Under the pieces are notes generated by a model, which searched no databases, had not been told where the DNA came from, and worked only from the letters and a program-made list of their open reading frames with translations. Position numbers and translations under genes: made by a program. From positions 1 to 53,543 of the forward strand of contig CANGXD010000010.1 in assembly GCA_947457545.1 (NCBI GenBank): a stretch of 53,543 nucleotides of DNA, written 5' to 3'. Position 1 is the first letter of the stretch. Every line of letters starts with the position of its first letter. Source of the DNA: Gemmatimonadaceae bacterium. GTDB lineage: Bacteria > Gemmatimonadota > Gemmatimonadetes > Gemmatimonadales > Gemmatimonadaceae. This document shows positions 1 through 7,654 of this stretch, piece by piece.

Positions 1-222
1 CGTGCGGCGGCGGCGCGGGGCCGCGGCCGGCGCCGGCTGTGCCTTTTCGGCACGCACGCGTTTTTCGCGCTCCCAGCGGGCGCGAATACGAGAAACCTGA
101 TCGTCGGTCAGCAGCGACAAATGGCTGCGAACCGGCACATCCATCTGGCGCAGCAGCGCGATCACCTCGTCAGCCGAGATGCCGAACTCACCTGCCATGT
201 CATGCACACGAAGCTTGCTCAA
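1..222 (-). CDS. infB: Translation initiation factor IF-2, N-terminal part (truncated by window edge)
   Basis: Only the first 74 codons are in the window; the rest runs off the left edge. The product begins MSKLRVHDMAGEFGISADEV and continues with a helix-turn type IF2 N-terminal motif (about residues 1-50: ISADEVIALLRQMDVPVRSH), then turns Lys/Ala/Pro/Arg rich, as IF-2 linkers do. The start is a TTG at 222-220, chosen because a TAGGAGG ribosome site lies six bases upstream and no in-frame ATG precedes the conserved motif. It is the last visible gene of rimP-nusA-L7Ae-infB, the classic translation/transcription operon. IF-2 is a GTPase that brings initiator tRNA to the 30S subunit; the GTPase domain is outside this window. 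Confidence 0.9.
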   Translation of the reverse strand, partial: MSKLRVHDMAGEFGISADEVIALLRQMDVPVRSHLSLLTDDQVSRIRARWEREKRVRAEKAQPAPAAAPRRRRT

Positions 223-231
223 CCCATCCTC

Positions 232-612
232 CTACCGCGAAACGCGCGTCGCGTCGCCTGCCGGGGCTGCCCCGGCCACGGCGCCACGGATACCCCGCGC
301 CAGCGCCTGATCTACGATCCCGATCGCCGCCGTGGTATCCCGCCCCACAGCGCCGCCCAACTCGGCCGCACTAGGCCACTCCACCATCTCGACGCGCCGG
401 GCCCGAAGGACCGGCACGACTTTATCGAGCGAGTGGCGCGAGACATCCTGCGCCACGATCACCATCTGCAAATTGCCTTTCTGCGCCGCGATCTTCACCT
501 GCTCGACGCCAATCACTACCAGCCGACCTCGCGCGCCGAGCCCGACGAGTCCCAGCACCTTGCGGCGCGTGACATCATCGAGGGCCGGCGGCACGCTGTC
601 GCCGTCACTCAC
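232..612 (-). CDS. L7Ae/L30e-family ribosome-associated protein (YlxQ-like)
   Basis: The product is 126 residues. It contains the L7Ae/L30e/Gadd45-type RNA-binding fold signature: an LGLVGLGARGRLVVIGVEQV stretch near residues 19-38, a central VIVAQDVS strand, and a VEWPSAAELGGAVGRD segment near the C-terminus. Its position between nusA and infB is that of YlxQ in Firmicutes and related operons. The start codon overlaps the nusA stop by four bases (ATGA), so translation is probably coupled. A YlxR-type gene, often found between nusA and ylxQ elsewhere, is absent. The role is inferred from fold and position: it probably binds kink-turn-like RNA, but its exact target is unknown. Confidence 0.82.
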   Translation of the reverse strand: MSDGDSVPPALDDVTRRKVLGLVGLGARGRLVVIGVEQVKIAAQKGNLQMVIVAQDVSRHSLDKVVPVLRARRVEMVEWPSAAELGGAVGRDTTAAIGIVDQALARGIRGAVAGAAPAGDATRVSR

Positions 613-1922
613 GCGCTGCGACCACCTTCGTCATCCTCGGTCGTCAGCTCATCGATGATCGACATGATGCGGTCGGCTTCCTCGGGCGCGATGCCCGGCA
701 AGCGCAACAGATCGTCGCGATCGAGATCGAGGATATCGTTGAGCGTGTTGTACCCGGCTTCGGAGAGCACCGCGACCGTCGCCGTTTCGAGTCCTTCGAT
801 TTCGGTGAGCGGAATGTCGGCTTCGACCTCGTCCTCGGGGAGCGGGGCAAAGAGCGGATTTTCGCCGCCCTTCTCCAACCACTCACGACTCGAGTACAGG
901 TCGATCTTCCATCCCGTCAGCTCGGACGCGAGACGGACATTCTGTCCGTTGCGACCGATGGCCAGCGACAGCTGATCTTCGTCGACGACCGCTTGAATGG
1001 TCCGCGAGACGGCATCACTGAAGACGCGCGCGACGCGCGCGGGCGCCAGCGCCAGCTTGGCGAAGCGTTCCGGATCGGGCGACCACGGTACGATGTCGAT
1101 GCGTTCGCCGCCCAGTTCGTTGACGACCGCCTGCACGCGAGCGCCCTTGAGGCCGACGCACGCGCCGACCGGATCGACGGCGTCATCGCGAGACGTGACC
1201 GCGATCTTGGTGCGGCTGCCCACTTCTCGCGCGGCGGCCTTGATCTCCACGATGCCCTGTTGGATTTCCGGCACTTCGAGCTTGAAGAGCGCCTGCACGA
1301 AGAGCGCATCGGCACGGCTCAAGATGAGGCGCGGGCCCTTGGGCGTATCTTCGACGCGCTTGAGAACCGCGCGCACGGGTTCGCCCTGATGGTAATGCTC
1401 GCGGTGATTCTGTTCGCGGTACGGAATGATGGCTTCCGCCTCACGGAACTTGTTGAGCATGACCACCAGTTTGCCGCGTTCGATCTGCTGCACTTCGCCC
1501 GAGAGCAAGTCGCCCACGCGTCCGGCGAACTCGTCGCGGATGCGGGTGCGCTCGCCTTCGCGGACGCGCTGAATGATCCGCTGCTTGGCTGCCTGAACGG
1601 CCGTGCGTCCGAATTCCATGAAGTCGACCGGGATTTCCATGACGTCGCCCGCCTGGAATTCCGGATCCATGAAGCGCGCTTCTTCGAGCGTGACTTCACG
1701 CGATTCGTCCGTGACTTCATTCACGACCGTCTTCAGCAGCACGATGCGAATGGCGCCCTTGACTTCATCGATTTCGATTTCCGCCTGGACGTTGGCCCCG
1801 TGCTTCTTCGCCAGGGCGGCAAGAATGCCGTCCTGGAGAAGCCCGTGCAGCTCCTCGCGCGTGATCTGCTTCAGATTCGACAGCTCACGTAGTGCTGTGA
1901 GAATTTCCGCCGATCCGGCCAT
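609..1922 (-). CDS. nusA: Transcription termination/antitermination factor NusA
   Basis: This 437-residue protein has the complete NusA layout: an N-terminal RNA polymerase-binding domain (about 1-125), an S1 domain (about 135-200), KH1 and KH2 (about 205-345, with DPVGACVGLKGARVQAVVNE and LSLAIGRNGQNVRLAS), and a short C-terminal helix-hairpin-helix repeat (about 375-425, LLRLPGIAPEEADRIMSIID) ending in an acidic tail. NusA acts on the elongating RNA polymerase to control pausing, intrinsic termination and antitermination. It follows rimP after nine bases and overlaps the L7Ae-like gene by four. A terminator-like hairpin in the operon leader suggests possible feedback control by NusA itself (inference). 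Confidence 0.98.
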   Translation of the reverse strand: MAGSAEILTALRELSNLKQITREELHGLLQDGILAALAKKHGANVQAEIEIDEVKGAIRIVLLKTVVNEVTDESREVTLEEARFMDPEFQAGDVMEIPVDFMEFGRTAVQAAKQRIIQRVREGERTRIRDEFAGRVGDLLSGEVQQIERGKLVVMLNKFREAEAIIPYREQNHREHYHQGEPVRAVLKRVEDTPKGPRLILSRADALFVQALFKLEVPEIQQGIVEIKAAAREVGSRTKIAVTSRDDAVDPVGACVGLKGARVQAVVNELGGERIDIVPWSPDPERFAKLALAPARVARVFSDAVSRTIQAVVDEDQLSLAIGRNGQNVRLASELTGWKIDLYSSREWLEKGGENPLFAPLPEDEVEADIPLTEIEGLETATVAVLSEAGYNTLNDILDLDRDDLLRLPGIAPEEADRIMSIIDELTTEDDEGGRSA

Positions 1923-1931
1923 CCGTCTCCC

Positions 1932-2399
1932 CTATCGTTTCCAGTGAAACGCCAGTCGCGCTTGCGTGACCTCTCGGAGCGGCACCTGCACTTCCCGCCC
2001 CTTGGGATCCCGCACCAACGCGACCTCAGCGCCTGCCTCGCCATCCAGCGCGAGAATCTCGACTTCCTGTTTTCCGCCTGCCAACAATGCACAAGTGACC
2101 GTCGCCCGGCGCCCAACAAAACGGCGCCAATCGGCCGCGTGTCGCAACGGCCGGTCCGCGCCAGGCGAGGACACCTCCAACACATACTGCTCGGCGACCA
2201 ACGCATCCGCCTCCAACCGGGCTTCCAGCGCCCGGGAGGCGCGTGCGCAATCGTCGACCGTCACCTTCTCTTCGTCCCGGCGATCGATCCGGATCTCCAG
2301 CACTGGGCGGGCCTTTGAGCCCCCCCGACGCAGCTCGACCAGATCGAAGCCCAGGGTGTCAAGTTCCCGTGCCACAATGGGTTCGATGGACTCGCCCAT
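1932..2399 (-). CDS. rimP: Ribosome maturation factor RimP
   Basis: The product is 155 residues beginning MGESIEPIVARELDTLGFDL. RimP assists late maturation of the 30S subunit in the cytoplasm. Family hallmarks are the DLVELRRGG strand, the RPVLEIRIDR strand, the VTVDDCARASRALEARL helix and the LEVSSPGADRPLRHAADW motif, followed by an SH3-like C-terminal half. The ATG at 2399-2397 was chosen because GGGAGGT lies about eight bases upstream. A longer in-frame reading from 2525 would translate through the leader hairpin and carries no family similarity. It is the first gene of the nusA-infB operon. Confidence 0.95.
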   Translation of the reverse strand: MGESIEPIVARELDTLGFDLVELRRGGSKARPVLEIRIDRRDEEKVTVDDCARASRALEARLEADALVAEQYVLEVSSPGADRPLRHAADWRRFVGRRATVTCALLAGGKQEVEILALDGEAGAEVALVRDPKGREVQVPLREVTQARLAFHWKR

Positions 2400-2493
2400 C
2401 TGCCGACCTCCCGAACGACTTCCAGAACGCCACCAGACCATGCCCGCAGACACGGCTGGCAGATGAACGCCACGTAACCCCAAGAGAACAAAA

Positions 2494-2518
2494 AAGTGTG
2501 GGGGCCATCCCCACACTT
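2494..2518 (-). terminator. Rho-independent terminator / candidate attenuator in the rimP-nusA leader
   Basis: A perfect 10-bp stem pairs AAGTGTGGGG (2494-2503) with CCCCACACTT (2509-2518) around a five-base loop. On the minus strand it runs directly into TTTTTTGTTCTCTT, the U-tract expected of an intrinsic terminator. It lies about 55 bases downstream of a good promoter and about 95 bases before the rimP start, so it sits inside the operon leader rather than only after pgeF. A smaller CCCGC/GCGGG hairpin precedes it at about 2525-2541. Attenuation is an inference; simple termination of murA-pgeF readthrough is the alternative. Confidence 0.8.
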
Positions 2519-2572
2519 CTTCCACCCGCGCGAGGCGGGCGAGGTCACGAAGAGGTTACTTCTCAGTCTTGC

Positions 2573-2601
2573 AAGCTATGGACGGGAGGGGACGGGGTCA
2601 A
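2573..2601 (-). promoter_or_regulatory. Promoter of the rimP-nusA-infB operon
   Basis: On the minus strand TTGACC (2601-2596) and TAGCTT (2578-2573) are separated by exactly 17 bases. The same TAGCTT -10 with a TTGAC -35 at 17 bp occurs upstream of groESL and scpA. The predicted transcription start is near 2566, which leaves a leader of about 165 bases before rimP. It is intergenic, just past the pgeF stop at 2646. Confidence 0.72.
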
Positions 2602-2645
2602 GATGACTGGCCGTTCTCCGGACAACTCGGACTGTCTTGGCACGA

Positions 2646-3350
2646 TTACAGCAAGGCGACGAGCCCCAACATCCGGCCGGCATCGCCGCCCCGGTGCGAG
2701 AAATACCGCTCCTGATGACAGCGCGCGCAGCCGCGGTCGATGGTCACCGCCCCGATGCCGCGCGCGCTGGCCTGCTGCTCCAGCACCGCCCGCACATCGA
2801 GATACCCCTTTTCGGTCGCGGAGGTGCCCGTCACCGCGGTCAGCACTTCGGGACCGACCTCGTAACAGGTACCGCAGATCGCCGGCCCGAGGAAGACCCC
2901 GCATTCGCGAGACGGGAAACCCATGGCCTCGAACAGGTCGAGCCCTCGGTCCAGAATGCCCGCCGCCGTTCCCCGCCAGCCAGCGTGTAGCGCTGCCACC
3001 GCGCCGCGCGGATGCCACACCAGTACCGGCGTGCAATCGGCGACGGTGACCGCGAGCGCCGTCCCCCGCGCGGTGGTGACATGCCCGTCGATACCCTGCC
3101 CGCGCAACCATCCGGTCCAGCCGGCATCGTGCACGGCCACGGCAGCCCCGTGGACCTGATGCGCGGTGGCCAGACGTGTAACGCCGAGGGTCGCGAGGTC
3201 CGCCTGCAACGCCGACCAGCGGCCCATGACCTCGCCCACCGGCTCAGCGCTCCCCAATCCGAAACTGCCGTTGCCGCGCGTCGTGGTCCAGCCGCGGATC
3301 CCAGCGGGCAGCCCCTGCACTTCCTCGGCGTCCTGCAGCGTCGAAAACAC
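2646..3350 (-). CDS. pgeF: PgeF/YfiH-family multicopper-type oxidase (peptidoglycan editing / purine nucleosidase family)
   Basis: The product is about 234 residues. It carries every hallmark of the laccase-domain YfiH family: QVHG (His67), ADCTPVLV (Cys106), LHAGWRG (His122), GPAICGTCYEVG and the C-terminal CARCHQERYFSHR motif. The zinc-binding His/Cys/His set is intact. Characterised members remove mis-incorporated residues from peptidoglycan precursors (E. coli PgeF) or act on purine nucleosides and phenols, so substrate assignment is open. The location directly downstream of murA, a first step in peptidoglycan synthesis, favours the cell-wall role. The start is uncertain: GTG at 3350 is preferred, and TTG at 3356 is possible. 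Both follow the murA stop at once. Confidence 0.88.
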   Translation of the reverse strand: MFSTLQDAEEVQGLPAGIRGWTTTRGNGSFGLGSAEPVGEVMGRWSALQADLATLGVTRLATAHQVHGAAVAVHDAGWTGWLRGQGIDGHVTTARGTALAVTVADCTPVLVWHPRGAVAALHAGWRGTAAGILDRGLDLFEAMGFPSRECGVFLGPAICGTCYEVGPEVLTAVTGTSATEKGYLDVRAVLEQQASARGIGAVTIDRGCARCHQERYFSHRGGDAGRMLGLVALL

Positions 3351-3360
3351 GGCCAACCGA

Positions 3361-4656
3361 CTACTGCGCGCTGAGCGTGACGCGCTTGATGGACGCGCCA
3401 AGCGCGCCGAGCCGCTGTTCGATGCGCTCGTACCCGCGCTCGATCTGCTGCGCATTGTTGATCACGCTCGTGCCGTCGGCACAGAGCGCCGCGAGCAACA
3501 TGGCCATGCCGGCACGAATGTCCGGCGACTCGACCGTCCCGCCGCGCAACTGTGTGGGACCGGACACGATGGCGCGATGCGGATCGCAGAGCACGATGCG
3601 CGCGCCCATACCTACGAGCTTGTCAGTGAAGTACAGACGCGACTCGAACATCTTCTCGTGGAAGAGAATCATCCCTTCGCACTGGGTCGCCGCGACGATG
3701 GCGATCGACATCGTATCGGCAGGAAACGCCGGCCACGGCTGGTCTTCGAGCTTGGCGACGTGCCCACCGAGGTCATTCTGCATGCGGCGCGACTGGTCGG
3801 CCGGGACGATCAGGTCATCGCCGTCGACCGTGCACGAGATGCCCAGCTTTTCGAAGCCGAGCAACGTGCTGCGCAGATGCTCGACACCGGCGCGTTCGAT
3901 GCGCAACGTGGAGCGAGTGACGGCGGCGAGGCCGATGAATGAGCCGACTTCAATATGGTCCGGGCCGATCTCGTGCGTGGTGCCGCCAAGTGGCAGGCCG
4001 CCTTCGATCGTGTACACGTTCGAGCCAATGCCGTCGATTCGGGCACCGAGCGCGACGAGGAAGCGCGCGAGGTCCTGCACGTGCGGCTCACTGGCCGCGT
4101 TGCGCAGGATGGTGCGTCCCTTGGCCGCGACGGCCGCCACCAGCGCGTTTTCGGTTGCCGTGACGCTGGGCTCGTCGAGAAAGACATCGGCGCCGACGAG
4201 GCCCTTGGTATCGAAGCGGAATCGTGCCCCCAGCTCGTACGTCGCGCCCAGCGCCTGCAGTACATGGAAGTGGGTATCGAGACGACGGCGTCCGATAACG
4301 TCGCCCCCCGGGGGGGAAAGCGTGACGGTGCCACAGCGCGCCAGGAGCGGCGCGGCCAAGAGGATCGAGGCGCGGATGCGCACGCACATGGCCGGATCGA
4401 GGTCGGCGGCCCGCACCTCGCGCGCGTGAATCCGCAGCGAATTCTCCCCGTTCCACTCGCACTCGGCGCCAGTCGTCCGCAGCAGTTCGACAAGTGTTTC
4501 GATGTCGCGGATGCGCGGGACGTTGTGCAACTGTACAGGCTGGTCCGTGATCAGCGCCGCGGCCACGATGGGCAGGGCGGCATTCTTATTGCCCGCAGGA
4601 CGAATGCTACCCTGAAGACGTTGACCACCTTCGACGATGTATTGGACCGCAGACAT
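3361..4656 (-). CDS. murA: UDP-N-acetylglucosamine 1-carboxyvinyltransferase MurA with catalytic-loop Asp in place of Cys
   Basis: MurA transfers enolpyruvate from PEP to UDP-GlcNAc, the first committed step of peptidoglycan synthesis. The 431-residue product starts MSAVQYIVEGGQRLQG and shows the PAGNKNAALPI substrate motif, the ILLAAPLLARCG helix and the SPPGGDVIGRR catalytic loop. In E. coli the loop residue is Cys115, the target of fosfomycin. Here it is Asp119 (codon GAC at 4302-4300), as known for Mycobacterium and Chlamydia enzymes that are naturally fosfomycin-insensitive. An upstream in-frame TTG at 4698 would add 14 residues; the ATG matches family length better. Neither has a clear ribosome site. 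Confidence 0.96.
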   Translation of the reverse strand: MSAVQYIVEGGQRLQGSIRPAGNKNAALPIVAAALITDQPVQLHNVPRIRDIETLVELLRTTGAECEWNGENSLRIHAREVRAADLDPAMCVRIRASILLAAPLLARCGTVTLSPPGGDVIGRRRLDTHFHVLQALGATYELGARFRFDTKGLVGADVFLDEPSVTATENALVAAVAAKGRTILRNAASEPHVQDLARFLVALGARIDGIGSNVYTIEGGLPLGGTTHEIGPDHIEVGSFIGLAAVTRSTLRIERAGVEHLRSTLLGFEKLGISCTVDGDDLIVPADQSRRMQNDLGGHVAKLEDQPWPAFPADTMSIAIVAATQCEGMILFHEKMFESRLYFTDKLVGMGARIVLCDPHRAIVSGPTQLRGGTVESPDIRAGMAMLLAALCADGTSVINNAQQIERGYERIEQRLGALGASIKRVTLSAQ

Positions 4657-4751
4657 GGATTGGGCGAGGCGCGGGATTGGCAAAACCGTGAGATTCAAGC
4701 TTAGTCATGCGGCGCCATGGACACGAGCCTCAGCAACCCTTAGATCACGTT

Positions 4752-5297
4752 ATGGCCCTTCTGAGCGCACTCCCCCGGCTCCTGTCGTGGTCCCTGGTGC
4801 AGGCGGTAACCCTGCCCGACACGATCATTGCCCGCACAATCCCCGACCGCGGTATTCTCGAGTGGACCAGTGGCATTCTGCAGATTGTCGTCCTGCTGCT
4901 CGCCGTGGGCGCCCTCGTGGCGTTCATCCTTCTGCTGGCCGGATTGCGCGAAGGGGTGAAGAAGCTCAACGCCACACTCGAGCGACTGACGACCGACACG
5001 CGCCCCATGCTGGCCAATGCGAACGCGATGGTCGGCGACGCGCGTGAGATGGTGGCAAGTGTCCGGCGCAATGTGGATACGATGAGCAACGCGGCGGGCA
5101 AGATCGGCGACACCATTCTCGATGCGGCGGAAGTAACCGCCCAGCGGGTGGACGAAGTGAACGCCGTCCTCGATGTCATTCAGGACGAACTCGAGGAGAC
5201 AGCGATTACGGCCGTGTCTGCCATCCGCGGCGTGCGCCTTGGCGCAGACGAGCTGCTGTCGCGCGTACCGTCCGGTCGCCGGAAGCGCCGTGACTGA
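4752..5297 (+). CDS. Membrane-anchored coiled-coil protein (DUF948-like), unknown function
   Basis: The product is 181 residues. A short N-terminal part is followed by one strong membrane segment (about residues 40-63, GILQIVVLLLAVGALVAFILL) and then a long amphipathic helical region rich in Ala, Val, Asp and Glu (about 70-160, including LNATLERLTTDTRPMLANAN and VDEVNAVLDVIQDELEE), ending in a basic RRKRRD tail. This resembles DUF948/YtxG-type stress proteins and methyl-accepting-like helical domains, but no specific family is certain. It is divergent from murA and overlaps the next gene by eight bases, so the two are co-translated. The start at ATG 4752 is tentative; no good ribosome site precedes it. 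Confidence 0.72.
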   Translation: MALLSALPRLLSWSLVQAVTLPDTIIARTIPDRGILEWTSGILQIVVLLLAVGALVAFILLLAGLREGVKKLNATLERLTTDTRPMLANANAMVGDAREMVASVRRNVDTMSNAAGKIGDTILDAAEVTAQRVDEVNAVLDVIQDELEETAITAVSAIRGVRLGADELLSRVPSGRRKRRD

Positions 5298-6231
5298 CGG
5301 CCCTCGGCTGCCTTGGCTCTCTTGCCTGCTGGCTGCCGTCTTCGGGGTGGTACTGCTGCCCGCGGAGCTCTGGGCGTGGACCCCTGGCACCCATGTGTAC
5401 CTCGGAGATGCCGTACTCCGGCATCTGCACTTGGTGCCGTCGGCCGTGGCCGAATTGCTCGCGACCTATCCGGCTGATTTCTTGTATGGGTCCATTGCCG
5501 CCGATACGAGCATCGCGAAAAAGTACGCGGCCGTAGGGCGGCACTGTCATGCGTGGCACGTGGGGCTCGAGATTCACCGTGATGCCGAGCCGCCTGCGCT
5601 CCGCTCATTCGCGCTCGGATATCTCTCCCACCTCGCGGCCGACGTCGTTGCGCACAACTTCTTCGTGCCGCGTCAGTTGGCGGTCACGTCGAGCACGGCG
5701 GCGCTCGGGCACAGTTATTGGGAGAGCCGCATCGACACGCACATCGGCGATGTGTGGCCGCGCCGCGCGCGCGAGCTGCTGTCGCTCGATCACTCGCGCG
5801 CCGACCAGCATCTCGATCGCATTCTGAGCCCCACGCTGTTCGGCACACCGACCAATCGCCGGATTTTCCGTGGTATGGTGTACGTGACGGATACGGAATC
5901 GTGGCAGCGCATCTTTCAGCTGGTGTCGGAGAACAGTCGGTGGGATCTCAGCGACGCTGATGTGGGACGGTACCTGTCGCGCTCCTTCGACTACGTGGTC
6001 GACTTTCTCAACCGGTGGGATCACAGCGAGCCCTTCAGCTTTGATCCGTCCGGCGAGAAACCCCTTCGTGAGGCCAAACAGGTGCGCCGACTGGCGCGGC
6101 GTCAGGGCGGCGACATGCGCGCGGCATTGGAGGCCGATCGCATGTTCGGTATGCCGAGCAGTGTGCTCCGCCACGCGGCGGAGCTGCCCACCGCACTGTT
6201 CAGCCCGCGCGAGCGCCCAGCAACTGATTGA
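5290..6231 (+). CDS. Secreted zinc-dependent phospholipase C-like protein
   Basis: The product is 313 residues from a GTG that overlaps the previous stop. A signal peptide (about 1-29, LLAAVFGVVLLPAELWA) precedes WTPGTHVYLGDAVL. Family motifs are SIAADTS, CHAWHVG and GYLSHLAADVVAHNFFVP, giving His35, His87/90, His114, Asp118 and His122 as likely zinc ligands of the zinc-dependent phospholipase C fold. In B. cereus PLC the mature N-terminal Trp is itself a zinc ligand; predicted cleavage after Ala29 would expose Trp30 in the same way (inference). The C-terminal 130 residues are basic and not recognised. Its last 32 bases overlap the gatB end on the other strand. Confidence 0.78.
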   Translation: MTDGPRLPWLSCLLAAVFGVVLLPAELWAWTPGTHVYLGDAVLRHLHLVPSAVAELLATYPADFLYGSIAADTSIAKKYAAVGRHCHAWHVGLEIHRDAEPPALRSFALGYLSHLAADVVAHNFFVPRQLAVTSSTAALGHSYWESRIDTHIGDVWPRRARELLSLDHSRADQHLDRILSPTLFGTPTNRRIFRGMVYVTDTESWQRIFQLVSENSRWDLSDADVGRYLSRSFDYVVDFLNRWDHSEPFSFDPSGEKPLREAKQVRRLARRQGGDMRAALEADRMFGMPSSVLRHAAELPTALFSPRERPATD

Positions 6232-7654
6232 CCTTCTTGGGGTCGGCCGCGCCTTTGGACTTCTTCATCACCAGGCCGACGAGCACCCCCTGAAGCTTCC
6301 TCTCGCCAGTGACGAATCGTGCGGCCTCCGCGGGGTTTTCGGCGAACACTTCATCGATCCATCGCACGAGCGCATCGTCGTCGCGCACCTGAAGCAGTCC
6401 GGCTTCGCGCGCCATCTCCAGCGGATCTCCGTCGTGTTGCTCCAGCATGCCGAACAGCTGCCGCGCGGCCGTGTTCGACAGGTCGCCCGCAGCTTCAAGT
6501 CTGATGAGCGCCCCGAGACGTTCGGGCGAAACCGGATGTGCGGACAGCGCCGTCCCTGACGCGTTGACCGACGCGAGCACAGTGCCGAGCATCCAGTTGG
6601 CGGCACGCTTGGCGTCTCCCGATGCCGACGCGACGGCTTCGAACGTGTCGGCCAATTCCCGCGTCACCACAAGCTGTTCGATATCCACGTCGCTGAGTTG
6701 ATACTGCGCGGCGAAACGCTGACGTCGTGCGGGCGGCAGCTCAGGCAACGCCGCCTGCTGCTCCGCGATGAAGGTGGCGGACAATCGAAGCGGTGGCAGA
6801 TCGGGATCGGGGAAGTAGCGGTAATCGTGACTGCCTTCTTTGCTACGCGCCGGCCGCACCTGATTGCGCTTGTCGTCATAGAGCATGGTCTGCTGCTCGA
6901 TGCGACCGCCACTCTCGAGGACTTCACACTGTCTTGTGAATTCGATCTCGACCGCACGTTCGATGGCCGAGAACGAATTGAGATTCTTGATCTCGGTTTT
7001 TGTGCCGAGGGTATCGTCGCCGAACCGACGCACGGAGATGTTCACGTCGACGCGCAACGAACCCTCCTCCATGTTCGCGTCGGAGACTTCGGCGTATTCG
7101 AGGATCTGCTTGAGGCGACGCGCATAGCTCACCGCATCGGCGGCGCTGCGGATATCGGGCTCGGAGACAATCTCGACCAACGGCGTTCCGGCACGATTGA
7201 GGTCGATCGCCGACGCATCGGCGAATCGATCGTGCACCGACTTGCCCGCATCTTCTTCCATGTGCACCCGATGCACGCGGATGACGCGGGGGCCGCCATC
7301 AGGGTTGATTCCCACCACCACGGCACCATTGGTCGCGAGCGGGCGATCGAACTGCGAAATCTGATAGCCCTTGGGCAGATCGGGATAGAAGTAATTCTTT
7401 CGTGCGAAGACCGACGTGTCGTGGACCGTGCATCCCAGCGCCAGCGAGGCGCGCGTGGCCAAGGTCACGGCGTGCGCGTTGAGCACTGGCAACGCGCCCG
7501 GCAGGCCGAGACAGACGGGACAGGTGTTGGCATTGGGCTCCGCGCCGAAGGTACAGCTGCAGCCACAGAAGATCTTGCTGCGGGTGCGGAGTTGGCAATG
7601 CACTTCGAGCCCAATGACGAGCTCCCAGTCGAGTGGTGCAGAGGTACGGCTCAC
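6200..7654 (-). CDS. gatB: Aspartyl/glutamyl-tRNA(Asn/Gln) amidotransferase subunit B
   Basis: This 484-residue protein has the GatB signature near its start ([20 protein letters not shown]), the zinc-binding-like [19 protein letters not shown] cluster (about 30-48), the HMEEDAGKS and [13 protein letters not shown] motifs, and a YqeY-type C-terminal domain ending [12 protein letters not shown]. It binds and activates the mischarged Glu-tRNA(Gln) or Asp-tRNA(Asn) for amidation by GatA. It starts at a GTG overlapping the gatA stop by four bases and is the last gene of serS-HK-pcrA-gatCAB. Its 3' end overlaps the convergent phospholipase gene. Confidence 0.98.
   Translation of the reverse strand: MSRTSAPLDWELVIGLEVHCQLRTRSKIFCGCSCTFGAEPNANTCPVCLGLPGALPVLNAHAVTLATRASLALGCTVHDTSVFARKNYFYPDLPKGYQISQFDRPLATNGAVVVGINPDGGPRVIRVHRVHMEEDAGKSVHDRFADASAIDLNRAGTPLVEIVSEPDIRSAADAVSYARRLKQILEYAEVSDANMEEGSLRVDVNISVRRFGDDTLGTKTEIKNLNSFSAIERAVEIEFTRQCEVLESGGRIEQQTMLYDDKRNQVRPARSKEGSHDYRYFPDPDLPPLRLSATFIAEQQAALPELPPARRQRFAAQYQLSDVDIEQLVVTRELADTFEAVASASGDAKRAANWMLGTVLASVNASGTALSAHPVSPERLGALIRLEAAGDLSNTAARQLFGMLEQHDGDPLEMAREAGLLQVRDDDALVRWIDEVFAENPAEAARFVTGERKLQGVLVGLVMKKSKGAADPKKVNQLLGARAG

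Noticed and set aside
2400..2525. Extended N-terminus for RimP from an ATG at 2525
   Set aside because: It would translate through the terminator hairpin and lacks family similarity, whereas the ATG at 2399 has a good ribosome site.
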